The translations under genes were made by a program, and so were the position numbers. This document shows, in pieces, positions 18,028-26,912 of a DNA stretch of 64,000 bases; positions within the stretch are counted from its first letter, which is position 1, and every line of letters starts with the position of its first letter. The DNA is from an uncultured Opitutaceae bacterium (GTDB taxonomy: Bacteria; Verrucomicrobiota; Verrucomicrobiia; Opitutales; Opitutaceae): the NCBI GenBank assembly GCA_903862935.1, contig CAIOZY010000039.1:1-64000 (forward strand), written 5' to 3'. Under the pieces are notes generated by a model that had not been told where the DNA came from, did no database searches, and saw only the letters and a list, made by a program, of their open reading frames with translations.

Positions 18028-19469
18028 TTGACCGGGGGCGTCAGCTGCGCGACTGCATCGGACCAAGCGGTGTGCAGTACGGAGGGCGTGGCCAGGCCGA
18101 GCCAGACCGAAAGCCCGAGCAGAATCAGGGGCGGCACGACAACCCCCGCCGTCTCGGGGAAGAGCTTGCCCGCGGTGCGGGCGGCCGTGCGGGGCCGGCC
18201 GTCAACGATCGCAAATACAAGCCTCGTCAGCCCGAAGAAGGGGAACAGCAGGCTCCCCAGGAACACGGCGGCCGCCATCCCGTGCCCGCCGCTGAGGGCC
18301 GCCTTGAGGACTAGCAGCTCGCTGAAGAACGGGCCAAACGGAGGGCAGGCCGTGACCGCGAACATGCCGGTGACAAACAGCGCCGCCGAGCGGGGCGTCA
18401 GGACCGACATCCCCCCCACCTCGTCCACGGTGCGGGCGCCCGCGGCCCGGCGGATGTTGCCCGCGCTCAGGAAGAGCGAACCCTTTGTCAGGGAATTGTT
18501 CCAGATGTGGAAGAGCGCCGCCCAGACGCCGGCCCCGCCGATCGAGGCGGCGAAGCTGAGGATGCCCATGTGCTCGACGCTCGAGTAGGCGAGCATCCGC
18601 TTGAAGTCGCGGGTTCCCAGCAGAAACAGGGCGGCCACCACCATCGAGAAAAGCCCGATCACCATCAGCGTTATGCCCGCTTCCCGGCCCGCTCCCGCCG
18701 CGTCGATGACGGCGCGCACCCTCAAGACCGCGGCGAAGGCCACCGTCGTCACGCCCCCGGCGAGCATCGCCCCAACCATCCCGGGGGCCTCCCCGTAGGC
18801 GTCGGGTTTCCAGGTGTGCATCGGGGCGAGCCCCATCTTGGTCCCGTAGCCGGCCAATAGGAGCACCCAGGCGATCAGCACCCACGGGCGCGACAGCGCC
18901 ACCCCCTGGGCGGACAGGGCGGCGAACGTCAGGTCCCCGGCCCCTCCCCCCTGGAGCGAGGCGTAGCCCAGGCAGAACGAACCCAGCAGCGAAAGGGCGA
19001 TCCCGGTGCCGCCGACCAGCAGGTACTTCCAGGTCGCCTCGAAGGCCCGCGGCGTCCCGTTGAAGTGGATCAGGGGGACCGACGCGAAGGTCACCGCCTC
19101 GGTCGCGATCCACAGCAACCCCAGATGGCGGGCCTGGTGGGCGAGGCTCATCAGCCCGAAGGCGGCCAACAGCCCCGCCACGAAGACCCGGTTGGAGCGC
19201 TCCGAGCGCGTGCGCAGATACGAGACTCCGTACAAAGAGCACGCCAGGAAAAGCAGCGAGACGGCGGGCAGGATCGCCCGGGCCAGCGGGTCGAATCCGA
19301 GCCAGGCCCCGGCCGGCACCTGCGGGGGGGATACGAGCAGCCAGAGCGACAGGGCCGTGTGGACGATCCCGGTGGCGGGCAGCAGCCACGGCCGGGTCCG
19401 GTTGTCGGGCCAGGCTGCGGCGGCCAGGGCGGCCGCCAGGGGGATTCCGATTAAGAAGTACTGCGTCAT
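18024..19469 (-). CDS. Antiporter-like membrane subunit (HyfF/NuoN-like)
   Basis: A protein of 481 residues made of about 14 hydrophobic segments. It belongs to the Mrp/NuoL-M-N antiporter-like family that moves ions in complex I and group-4 hydrogenases. The lysine-bearing segment YGTKMGLAPMHTWKPDAYGEAPG is the HyfF-type hallmark, and RDFKRMLAYSSVEHMG carries another conserved charged helix. The ATG at 19469 overlaps the HyfE stop, and its own stop overlaps the large-subunit start. It is the third antiporter-like subunit of this operon, after two HyfB-type ones. Confidence 0.9.
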   Translation of the reverse strand: MTQYFLIGIPLAAALAAAAWPDNRTRPWLLPATGIVHTALSLWLLVSPPQVPAGAWLGFDPLARAILPAVSLLFLACSLYGVSYLRTRSERSNRVFVAGLLAAFGLMSLAHQARHLGLLWIATEAVTFASVPLIHFNGTPRAFEATWKYLLVGGTGIALSLLGSFCLGYASLQGGGAGDLTFAALSAQGVALSRPWVLIAWVLLLAGYGTKMGLAPMHTWKPDAYGEAPGMVGAMLAGGVTTVAFAAVLRVRAVIDAAGAGREAGITLMVIGLFSMVVAALFLLGTRDFKRMLAYSSVEHMGILSFAASIGGAGVWAALFHIWNNSLTKGSLFLSAGNIRRAAGARTVDEVGGMSVLTPRSAALFVTGMFAVTACPPFGPFFSELLVLKAALSGGHGMAAAVFLGSLLFPFFGLTRLVFAIVDGRPRTAARTAGKLFPETAGVVVPPLILLGLSVWLGLATPSVLHTAWSDAVAQLTPPVK

Positions 19470-20107
19470 TCGTGGAGCGCCGTCAGCTTTCGGGTGTCGA
19501 GGGAGTCGAAGGCCCGCTGGATCCGGTCGACGATGATGCCGATCACGAACACGGCCACAGTCAGGTCGAGGAGGATCCCCGCCTCCACCAGAAGGGGCAT
19601 CGCGTGGATCAGCAGCAGTCCGAAGAGGTACACCCCGTTGTCCAGGATCAAGTAGCCGCACACCTGGGAGATGGCCTTCGACCGTGCGATCAGCAGGATA
19701 AAGCCGGTCAGGATCGCGGCGACCGAGCCCGGGACCAGGAGCAAGCCCCGGTGCTCGGGCAGGAGCGGCACCACGCGGACAAGCGCCACCGCGGCGATCG
19801 TGCCGGCGGCCCCGAGAAGCAGCGAGGGGATGAATCCGATCAGCGGATCCAGGTCGCGGTCGATGTTGGCGGCCCGCATCGCGTGCCTGAGGAGAGTCGG
19901 GATCACGACCCCTTTGACGACCGCCGTCGTCACGGCCGTCAGGGCGACGAGCCAGCTGAAGTGGTGCTCCATCAACAGAGGCATGAGCCCCAGGACGACG
20001 CCCTGCGCGGCGGCGACCCGGATCAGCGAGGGAAGCCGGCTGCTGCCCAGGGCGAGCAGGTTCAGGCCCATGGAGATTCCGATCAGCAGGTTCAGGCCCG
20101 AACTCAC
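19466..20107 (-). CDS. HyfE-like membrane subunit
   Basis: A small membrane protein of 213 residues with about six to seven hydrophobic segments, ending in a charged tail (VDRIQRAFDSLDTRKLTALHE). The position between HyfC and HyfF, the length and the segment pattern match HyfE, the counterpart of complex I NuoK with extra helices. The GTG at 20107 overlaps the HyfC stop (GTGA) and gives VSSGLNLLIGISMGLN; an upstream start would lie inside HyfC. It is expected to be embedded in the membrane arm and to couple redox to ion movement. Confidence 0.87.
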   Translation of the reverse strand: MSSGLNLLIGISMGLNLLALGSSRLPSLIRVAAAQGVVLGLMPLLMEHHFSWLVALTAVTTAVVKGVVIPTLLRHAMRAANIDRDLDPLIGFIPSLLLGAAGTIAAVALVRVVPLLPEHRGLLLVPGSVAAILTGFILLIARSKAISQVCGYLILDNGVYLFGLLLIHAMPLLVEAGILLDLTVAVFVIGIIVDRIQRAFDSLDTRKLTALHE

Positions 20108-21012
20108 GCGGCACCTCCGTTCCAGGCGACGAGAAGGGCAAACAGGCACAGCAGGAAGGCCGTCGTCAGCAATAACGGCACCCTGCGGAAGGCAAACCGC
20201 GCCAGGAGCGACTCCACGAGCCCGACCCCCACCGTGACGGCGAGGACGCCCCCGGCCAGGACCGCAACCGCCGCGGGGAAGGACAGTCCGCCCAGCGGCA
20301 CCACCGCCTGGACCAGCAGCAGGGCATACAGCAGCAGCTTCATCGAGGCCCCGTGCAGGATCACCGCCAGGGGCGGTCCGCTGTGGTCGAGGACCATCAC
20401 CTCGTGGATCATCGTGAGCTCAAGGTGGGTGGCGGGGTCGTCGAAGGGAACGCGGCAGTTCTCCGCCAAAAGAACCGTGAACAGCCCGGCGGCCAAAAGC
20501 ACCCCCCCGGAGCCGACGGCCGGCTCCATCATGCGCGCCAGGGAAACGCTGCCGCTTTGGACGCTCAGGGCGAGGACCGCGGTGATCACGGAGGCCTCGG
20601 CCAGCACGGCGTAGCTGACCTCGCGGGCCGCGCCCATCCCCTCAAAGGACGAACCGGTCTCCATCGCCGCCCAGGCGGTGCAGAACCGGGCCAGGGCGAG
20701 GAGATAGACCAGGAGAATCACATCCCCCCGGAAACTCAGCAGCGAACCCAGGGGGCCGAGCGGCAACAGCAGCGCCGCCCCGGCGACCGCCACCCAGGCG
20801 ACCGCAGGTCCGGCGATGAAGCCCGGCGAGGCCAGATCGCTTAGGACGACACCCTTCCTCCAGAGGCGGGCCAGGTCGTAGTAGAGCTGCAGGACGGGGG
20901 GGCCGCGGCGCCCGGCGACCCAGGCTTTGACGCGGTTTACGATCCCCGGCAAAAGCGGTGGCAGGAGAAACCACAGGCCGATCCGCACAATGAACTCAAC
21001 ACTCGCCATCAT
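20104..21012 (-). CDS. HyfC/NuoH-like membrane anchor subunit
   Basis: A protein of 302 residues with about eight hydrophobic segments, homologous to NuoH/HycD/HyfC, which links the soluble redox arm to the membrane arm. The typical N-terminal stretch PGIVNRVKAWVAGRRGPPVLQ is present. So is the charged loop ENCRVPFDDPATHLELTMIHE, the acidic signature of this subunit. The ATG at 21012 overlaps the stop of the downstream-numbered HyfB copy (ATGATGG). It completes the minimal membrane module HyfC-E-F plus HyfB. Confidence 0.93.
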   Translation of the reverse strand: MMASVEFIVRIGLWFLLPPLLPGIVNRVKAWVAGRRGPPVLQLYYDLARLWRKGVVLSDLASPGFIAGPAVAWVAVAGAALLLPLGPLGSLLSFRGDVILLVYLLALARFCTAWAAMETGSSFEGMGAAREVSYAVLAEASVITAVLALSVQSGSVSLARMMEPAVGSGGVLLAAGLFTVLLAENCRVPFDDPATHLELTMIHEVMVLDHSGPPLAVILHGASMKLLLYALLLVQAVVPLGGLSFPAAVAVLAGGVLAVTVGVGLVESLLARFAFRRVPLLLTTAFLLCLFALLVAWNGGAA

Positions 21013-22952
21013 GGGCGGGCCTCCATCGCCGTGAGAATCCCGAGGCCGGCGAGCCCGGCCACGATGTACAGGATGTAGAAGCGGAGGCGGCCGTGCTGCA
21101 ACCGTCGGACCAGCGTGGAGAGCTGGAGCACCCCCAGGGCGGCCGGCGCAACCGCATCCTCGAGCACCGTCTCCGGAATGCGTTCGAAGCGGTGGGCCCT
21201 CGCAGGGAACAGGCCCCTCGGACGCTGGGACCATCCCTGCGGCCGCAGGGCCCACGAGAACCATCCCGAGATGATGCCCGAAAACGATCCGACCGTGTAC
21301 TGCATGCGGGCCGTGGGCTCGGCGTAGCCACAGGACCAAGTCGGCGCCCGCTTGAGCCCGCCGTCCCGCACCCGCCTGCCCAGGAGCGCAGCGGCGACAA
21401 GCGCAAGGCCCGCCAGGACAAGGTTGCACAACCCCAGGGCGAGGACTGCCCAGGGCATTGGGCCGACGGGACCGCGCCAGGCCCCGGCCGCGCGGGCGAT
21501 CGACGGCCACAGGGGAGCGGGCGCCAGGCCGATGACCGCGCCCAGGGCGGCGAGCGCCGCCATGGGGCCGATCATGAGGTCCGGGCTCTCGTGGGCGTGA
21601 TCGGAGGTGCCCCCGCGGGAGGCCCCCAGGAACACGGCGGAACAGGCCTTCACGAAGGCGGCCAGCGCCAGCGCCCCGGAGATGCCCAGCAGGATCGCTG
21701 CCGGGATCGCCGCCCAGGCCGCAGGGCTGCGGCTCGAGGCCGCGCCGAGAAGCCCCAGGTAGATCATCCACTCACTCACAAATCCCCCCAGGGGCGGCAG
21801 GCCCGAGATCGCGACCGACCCGAAGGCAAATAGGGCCGCCGTCTTGGGCATGCGCTTCCACAGCCCGCCCAGGCGGCTCATGTCTCGGGTGCCGGTGGCG
21901 TGGACGACCGAACCCGCCCCGAAAAACAGCAGCGCCTTGGAAAGCCCGTGGCTCCACACGTGCAGGAGGGCGCCCGCCAGGGCGAGCCCCCCCCAGCTCG
22001 TGCCGCCCTGTTCCGAACCCAGGAGCGCGGCCCCCAGGCCCACCCCGATGATCCCGACATTCTCGACCGTGCAGTAGGCCAGAAGCCGCTTCAGGTCGGT
22101 CTGCGAGACGGCGAAGGCCATCCCCGCCAGGGCGCTCACCGCGCCCCCGAAGATCAGCACCCAGCCCGCCTCGTGCGGCACCGGCAGCCAGCCGGTGAAG
22201 CGGACCAGCCCGTAGACACCCATATTGATCATGACCCCGGAGAGGATCGCCGAGACGTGGCTGGGGGCGCTCGCATGCCCCGAGGGCAGCCAGACATGCA
22301 GGGGGAACAGTCCCGCCTTCAACCCGAACCCGACAAGCCCGAGCCAGAACAGGGGCGCAAGACCGGCGTTGTCCCGCATCGGCCCCAGGTCCCAGCTGCC
22401 GGTGCGCGAGGCGATCCCGCAAAAAAAGCCGAACAGGCACAGGGTTCCCGCGTGCGAGGCCGCCAGGTACAGCCATCCGGCCGGCCTCGCCCCGGCGCTG
22501 TCCGGGTCGAGGATGATCAGGAAGTACGCGGCCAGGACGAAGGCCTCCCAGGCCAGGAGGAAGTGCAGCCCGTTCGAGGCGAGGAGGACGCCCCCCATGC
22601 TGACGACCAGGGCGCTCCACAGGGCCCGTCCCCGCGGGGCCGACCTCGGATACTGGGCGTCGGACCAGTAGGAGCGCGAATAGACCGCCCCCGCCCCCCC
22701 CACGACCCCCAACAGCGCGAGAAAAAGGGCGCTCAAGCCGTCGAGCCGCAGATGGAGCTGCTCCCCGCCCACGCTGAACCCTCCCCGCCATTCCCACGGT
22801 TCGCCGCCCCCGAGGATGTGGGCGGAGGCCGCGATGAAGGCGGCCGCTCCGGCGAGGGTCAGGGCGATCCACAGCCTCGGAAACCGGGGCCCTAAAAGGC
22901 AGCCCAGGAGGAGGGCCGCCGCGGCAACGAACAGGATGGGCCCGTCCGTCAT
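21009..22952 (-). CDS. HyfB/NuoL-like antiporter subunit, copy 1
   Basis: A protein of 647 residues rich in membrane segments. The antiporter-like core contains FGLKAGLFPLHVWLPSGHAS, the conserved Lys/His helix of NuoL/HyfB, and QTDLKRLLAYCTVENVGI. The C-terminal part has SCGYAEPTARMQYTVGSFSG, typical of HyfB. It is closely similar along its whole length to the other HyfB-like gene at 23608-25584, from which it is separated only by the EIIA-HTH gene. The ATG at 22952 overlaps that gene's stop (ATGA), so the set is translated as a coupled unit. Confidence 0.92.
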   Translation of the reverse strand: MTDGPILFVAAAALLLGCLLGPRFPRLWIALTLAGAAAFIAASAHILGGGEPWEWRGGFSVGGEQLHLRLDGLSALFLALLGVVGGAGAVYSRSYWSDAQYPRSAPRGRALWSALVVSMGGVLLASNGLHFLLAWEAFVLAAYFLIILDPDSAGARPAGWLYLAASHAGTLCLFGFFCGIASRTGSWDLGPMRDNAGLAPLFWLGLVGFGLKAGLFPLHVWLPSGHASAPSHVSAILSGVMINMGVYGLVRFTGWLPVPHEAGWVLIFGGAVSALAGMAFAVSQTDLKRLLAYCTVENVGIIGVGLGAALLGSEQGGTSWGGLALAGALLHVWSHGLSKALLFFGAGSVVHATGTRDMSRLGGLWKRMPKTAALFAFGSVAISGLPPLGGFVSEWMIYLGLLGAASSRSPAAWAAIPAAILLGISGALALAAFVKACSAVFLGASRGGTSDHAHESPDLMIGPMAALAALGAVIGLAPAPLWPSIARAAGAWRGPVGPMPWAVLALGLCNLVLAGLALVAAALLGRRVRDGGLKRAPTWSCGYAEPTARMQYTVGSFSGIISGWFSWALRPQGWSQRPRGLFPARAHRFERIPETVLEDAVAPAALGVLQLSTLVRRLQHGRLRFYILYIVAGLAGLGILTAMEARP

Positions 22953-23623
22953 TTCCGGTCCCCCGACCCGGCCGCGGCAAAGATCTCGGCGTCGCTTGCG
23001 CCGCGCACCACCAGCTCCTTGAGCGGTCCGCGGGTCAGCGCCCGGCTCAGGCGCCCCAGCAACTCCAGGTGGATCCGCGGCGAGGGCGCCAGGAAGAACA
23101 GCAGCCGGGTCACCGGCACCCCGTCGGCCGGGGCCTCCGCAAGGGCCAGGCCCTCCCGGAGCATCAGGATCGCCACGGCGCCGTGGTCGCGGCCCATCGC
23201 GATCCGCGCCTTCAGGTGCGGAAGGGCGAATCCGCCGCCGACCGGGGCCCAGTTCACCCCGTCCTCGGAGCAGAGCTTCTTCGCCAGAAGGGTGCGCACC
23301 GGTGCGGCCACTCCCGGCAGCGCCTCGACCACCTTCGCCAGGCGGGCGGTCACCTCGGAAGCGGGCACGTCGCGCCAGATCCCCCCGGCCCGCAGGAGCG
23401 CCTCCAGGTCCAGGTCCGTCGAAAACGCCGAGCCCTCGGCCGCAAGGAAGCCCGCCTGGGCGGCCAACCCGCGCTCCGCGGCCCACGCCACGACCTGCGC
23501 CCGATCGAAGATCAGCCGGCCCCGGTCGGGGACATGCGGCAGCCCCTCGTTGCGGATCCAGTCGTCAACGACCTTCTCCGGAACCCCGAAGGATTCGGCG
23601 ATCTGGATCAGGTTAAGATACAT
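22949..23623 (-). CDS. PtsN-like PTS EIIA domain protein with N-terminal HTH
   Basis: A soluble protein of 224 residues. Residues 1-60 read as an excisionase/MerR-type helix-turn-helix (LIQIAESFGVPEKVVDDWIR, then LPHVPDRGRLIFDRAQVVAW). Residues about 75-210 resemble PTS EIIA of the nitrogen/fructose class, with the likely phospho-His in GGGFALPHLKAR. No EIIB or EIIC sugar-permease partner lies nearby. It is locked between two HyfB-type subunit genes, overlapping the first by 16 bp and the second by ATGA. It is therefore most likely a regulator or phosphorylation-sensing accessory of the Ehr-type complex rather than a sugar transporter part. That role is inference. Confidence 0.85.
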   Translation of the reverse strand: MYLNLIQIAESFGVPEKVVDDWIRNEGLPHVPDRGRLIFDRAQVVAWAAERGLAAQAGFLAAEGSAFSTDLDLEALLRAGGIWRDVPASEVTARLAKVVEALPGVAAPVRTLLAKKLCSEDGVNWAPVGGGFALPHLKARIAMGRDHGAVAILMLREGLALAEAPADGVPVTRLLFFLAPSPRIHLELLGRLSRALTRGPLKELVVRGASDAEIFAAAGSGDRK

Positions 23624-25584
23624 GCGAGGAAGATGATTGCGGCCAGTCCGGCCAGTCCGGCAAGCACATACAGCAGGTAGGCGGGCAGCCGGCCGTGCTG
23701 CAGGCTGCGGGCCCCGAGGGCAACCCTCATCACCACCCTGGCCGCCGGGCCCACCACCCGCTCAAGCACGGCCTCCGGTGTGTGGTCATCCAGGCTCGAG
23801 GGGACCCCCTCGTCCACGATGGGGGCCCGTCCCGGCCCTTGTCCCGCAGGGACTTGCGTCCGATGCGTCAGGAGCACCCCCTCAAACCATCCGGTGATGA
23901 TCCCCGCGAAGGACCCGGCGGTGTACTGCATGCGCGCCGTCGGCTCGGCGTAGCCGCAGCACCACGTGGAAGCCCGCCGCAGGCTCCCGGCAGCCGTCCG
24001 CCGCCACAGGAGGGCGGCCGCCGCCGCTCCGAGGATGGCCACCACCAGGCTGCAAAGCCCCAGCGTCCGAAGCTCGGCCGGGGCCGCCGCCGCCGGGCCC
24101 GCCCCGGTCCAGTCGGCAGCCGCCCGGGCAACCGCAGGCCACGCCAGCACCGGGAAAAGCCCGATTGCCGCGCAAAGGGCCGCAAGCGCCACCATCGGCC
24201 CCAGCATGGCCCATCCGCTCTCATGGGCCCGCCTGGCGGCCTCCGAGCGCGCAGCCCCTAGGAAGACGACCGCGGAGGCCTTCGTGAAGCAGGCGAGCGC
24301 CAGGGCCCCGGTCACGCCGAGCAGGATCGCGCTGACGACGGCTAGAAGCGATGACGCCCCCCGGGCGTGGACCGCGTCGAAGAGTCCGAGGTAGACCAGC
24401 CACTCGCTCACAAATCCGTTCAGGGGGGGCAGGCCCGAGATCGCCGCAGCGCCCAGAGCGAAGAGCGCGGCCGTCCACGGCATCCGCCTCCACAGGCCGC
24501 CGAGCCCGCTCATCCGCCGGCATCCGGTCGCGTGGAGGACCGAGCCCGCCCCGAGGAAGAGCAGCGCCTTGAAAAGCCCGTGGTTCCACACGTGCAGGAG
24601 CGCCCCGGCCATTGCGAGCAGGCCCCAGGCGGCGTGGCCCCGGCTGGCCGCCACCAGGGCGAACCCGAAGCCGATCAGAATGATGCCGATATTCTCCACG
24701 CTGTGGTAGGCGAGCAGCCGCTTCAGGTCGTGCTGGCCCAGCGCGAAGGCGACCCCTAGGACCGCGCTCACCAGGCCCAGGGCCGTGATCACCCAGCCCG
24801 CAGCTGCCGGGACCGGCAGCCAGCCGCCGAAGCGGATCAAGCCATAGATGCCCATCTTGATCACGACCCCCGATAGGAGCGCCGAGGCGTGGCTCGGCGC
24901 GCTCCCGTGGGCGGAGGGCAGCCAGATGTGCAGCGGGAAGGCTCCGGCCTTGATCCCAAAGCCGATCAGGGCGAGCCAGAACAGGGGGGCCAGTTCCGGG
25001 TGGCCCCGCACCGGGCCCAGCTCCCAGGTCCCCAAGCGCGCTGCCAGGACGCCGAAGAGCCCGAACAGGCACAGGGTCCCGACGTGGGAGGCGGCCAGGT
25101 AGAGCCATCCGGCCTGGCGCGCCTCACGCCGGCTCTGGTCGAGGGTGATCAGGAAAAACGACCCCAGGACGAACCCCTCCCAGGCGATGAGAAAGTGAAG
25201 CCCGTTTGTGGCGACGAGGATGAACCCCATCGCAAGCAAGATCTCGCTCCACCACAGCCTCCCCCGGGAGGCCGAGCGCGGGTGCGCGGCGTCCGTCCAG
25301 TAACCCATCGAGTAGACCGCCCCGGCCCCCCCGACGACGCAGACCAGGGCAAGAAACAGGGCGCTCAACCCGTCAAGCCTTAGGTGCACCGGCTGCCCGG
25401 CGACCTCGAACCCGCCCGGCCAGTCCCAGGCCGGCCCGCCCCACAGGACGAAGGCGCAGGCCCCAAGCCCCGCCGCCGTCCCCACAAGGACGAGCGCAAG
25501 CCACGCCCTGGGGAAGCGCAGGAAGGCCGCGGCGCCGAGCGCCGAGCCGAGGGCGATCACGAGAAGCGGGCCGGTCGGTGTCAT
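23608..25584 (-). CDS. HyfB/NuoL-like antiporter subunit, copy 2
   Basis: A protein of 658 residues, paralogous to the gene at 21009-22952. Shared landmarks are FGIKAGAFPLHIWLPSAHGS, QHDLKRLLAYHSVENIGI and the C-terminal CCGYAEPTARMQYTAGSFAG. Both copies keep the charged helices needed for proton or sodium movement. The ATG at 25584 gives MTPTGPLLVIALGSALGAAAF, a hydrophobic start; the frame upstream runs into ruvC and lacks family similarity. It is the first complex gene of the operon, 26 bp after ruvC. Two HyfB copies plus HyfF give three antiporter-like subunits, the number found in complex I. Confidence 0.92.
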   Translation of the reverse strand: MTPTGPLLVIALGSALGAAAFLRFPRAWLALVLVGTAAGLGACAFVLWGGPAWDWPGGFEVAGQPVHLRLDGLSALFLALVCVVGGAGAVYSMGYWTDAAHPRSASRGRLWWSEILLAMGFILVATNGLHFLIAWEGFVLGSFFLITLDQSRREARQAGWLYLAASHVGTLCLFGLFGVLAARLGTWELGPVRGHPELAPLFWLALIGFGIKAGAFPLHIWLPSAHGSAPSHASALLSGVVIKMGIYGLIRFGGWLPVPAAAGWVITALGLVSAVLGVAFALGQHDLKRLLAYHSVENIGIILIGFGFALVAASRGHAAWGLLAMAGALLHVWNHGLFKALLFLGAGSVLHATGCRRMSGLGGLWRRMPWTAALFALGAAAISGLPPLNGFVSEWLVYLGLFDAVHARGASSLLAVVSAILLGVTGALALACFTKASAVVFLGAARSEAARRAHESGWAMLGPMVALAALCAAIGLFPVLAWPAVARAAADWTGAGPAAAAPAELRTLGLCSLVVAILGAAAAALLWRRTAAGSLRRASTWCCGYAEPTARMQYTAGSFAGIITGWFEGVLLTHRTQVPAGQGPGRAPIVDEGVPSSLDDHTPEAVLERVVGPAARVVMRVALGARSLQHGRLPAYLLYVLAGLAGLAAIIFLACILT

Positions 25585-25610
25585 CGGGTTCGCGTTCGGG
25601 GTTCCCCGGT

Positions 25611-26192
25611 TCAGCCCCTCCAGGTGAAGGCGTGGCAGAGCGCCACCCCGGCCGCGTCCGCCTCGTCGTAGGCCAGGGCCCGCTGGTGGCCCAGAAGCGC
25701 CATCACGGTTCGCGCCACCTGCTCTTTGCTCGCCCGGCCGGCCCCGACGACGGCCTGCTTGACCCGAAGGGGCGCGTATTCGAAGACCGGAAGTTCCAGG
25801 AGCGCCGCCGCCGCGATCGCCGCCCCGCGAGCGGCCCCGAGAATCTGGGCGGTGCGGACGTTTTGAACGTAGATCGGCTGTTCGAGCGCCACGTGGCGGG
25901 CGCCGGCCCCCGCCAGGATCGCCGTGACCTCCCGGTGGATTTCGGCCAGGGCCGAGGACATCGGGCGGCTGCTCGGGACGCGGACCGTGCGGCTGCGAAG
26001 CAAAAGAGGCGTCTGCCCCGGCGTGAACTCCACCAGCGCAAGCCCGGTGCCGCGCAGCGACGGATCGATTCCCAGGACTCTGCCCGAGAACGGTTTGCGC
26101 CCCGCCGGCGAGCCGTCCGCCCAGACCGCGGTCCGGGCCGGGCCCGTCCCCCGCCCCTCCAGCTTGGCCTTCCACATCTGCCGGACGTTCAT
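25611..26192 (-). CDS. ruvC: Holliday junction resolvase RuvC
   Basis: A protein of 193 residues that cleaves Holliday junctions during recombination with RuvAB. Its acidic active site is visible: Asp in [11 protein letters not shown] near residue 41, Glu in [16 protein letters not shown], and the C-terminal pair in [14 protein letters not shown]. The [16 protein letters not shown] helix is also canonical. About 38 N-terminal residues precede the fold, more than in E. coli. The ATG at 26192 was chosen over a TTG at 26219. It lies just upstream of the Ehr-type operon on the same strand, probably by accident of layout. Confidence 0.92.
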   Translation of the reverse strand: MNVRQMWKAKLEGRGTGPARTAVWADGSPAGRKPFSGRVLGIDPSLRGTGLALVEFTPGQTPLLLRSRTVRVPSSRPMSSALAEIHREVTAILAGAGARHVALEQPIYVQNVRTAQILGAARGAAIAAAALLELPVFEYAPLRVKQAVVGAGRASKEQVARTVMALLGHQRALAYDEADAAGVALCHAFTWRG

Positions 26193-26351
26193 GGTTGCGA
26201 CCCGTTTCGTGTACCTCAAAGGCTCCCCTAGCCGCGAGGCTAATCTTGGTCCGGCTTCCGATCCCCGGCTCGCCCAATCCCCCCATGTCCCCCCCCAAGA
26301 GGCGACCCTGAGCTTGGCTAACGGCCCCGCCCGTGCCTATCATGCGGCCCG

Positions 26352-26912
26352 ATGAACTTCGAATCATCCCTCGCCGAGACGACCCGGGCGCTTCAGGCCC
26401 TGCCGACGATCCGCCCCTCAATCGACCAGGCCGCCCGGCTGATCCTCGACACCCTCCGGCGCGGAGGAAAGCTCCTGATCGCGGGCAACGGCGGGAGCGC
26501 CGCCGAGGCCGCGCACTTCGCCACCGAGCTGGTGGGCCGCTACGCGAAGAGCCGCCGCTCGCTGCCGGCCGTGGCGCTGTCCTCGGACGGGTCGCTTCTG
26601 TCGTGCATCGGAAACGACTTCGGGTTTGACCAGGTCTTCGCCCGGCAGATCGCCGGCCTGGGCAAGCCGGGCGACCTGGTGGTCGTCCTCACCTCGAGCG
26701 GAAACTCCCCGAACGTGGTCGCGGCCCTGCAGCAGGCCAAGGCGTTGGGGCTCGAGTCGGTCGCCTTCCTCGGGCGCGGCGGCGGGAAGGCCAAGGGGCT
26801 CGCCACGTGCGAGCTGATCATTCCCGGCAACAGCGGCGCAGCCGCCCAGGAGGCGCACCTGTTCCTGATTCACCACTTCTGCGAACTGATCGACGAAGCG
26901 TTTCCCGGCTAG
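26352..26912 (+). CDS. gmhA: Phosphoheptose isomerase-like SIS protein
   Basis: A protein of 186 residues with the sugar-isomerase fold. Key blocks are IAGNGGSAAEAAHFATELVG near residue 43 and VVLTSSGNSPNVVAAL near residue 112, followed by QEAHLFLIHHFCELID near the end, which carries the GmhA histidine pair. GmhA converts sedoheptulose-7-phosphate to D-glycero-D-manno-heptose-7-phosphate for LPS core or S-layer glycans. No gmhB or hldE is adjacent. It is divergent from ruvC, and its stop abuts the stop of the convergent M48 peptidase gene with no spacer. Confidence 0.9.
   Translation: MNFESSLAETTRALQALPTIRPSIDQAARLILDTLRRGGKLLIAGNGGSAAEAAHFATELVGRYAKSRRSLPAVALSSDGSLLSCIGNDFGFDQVFARQIAGLGKPGDLVVVLTSSGNSPNVVAALQQAKALGLESVAFLGRGGGKAKGLATCELIIPGNSGAAAQEAHLFLIHHFCELIDEAFPG

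Noticed and set aside
16531-18588. A 685-codon plus-strand frame opposite the hydrogenase-like large subunit
   Set aside because: The minus strand carries unambiguous NuoC/NuoD-like sequence in a tightly overlapping operon; the plus frame has no recognisable motif.
22949-23623. Reading the EIIA-HTH gene as part of a sugar PTS
   Set aside because: No EIIB, EIIC or HPr gene is nearby, and the gene overlaps respiratory-complex genes on both sides.
26229-26242. TAGCC-GCGA-GGCTA mini-hairpin between ruvC and gmhA
   Set aside because: A 5-bp stem is expected by chance in GC-rich DNA and has no supporting context.
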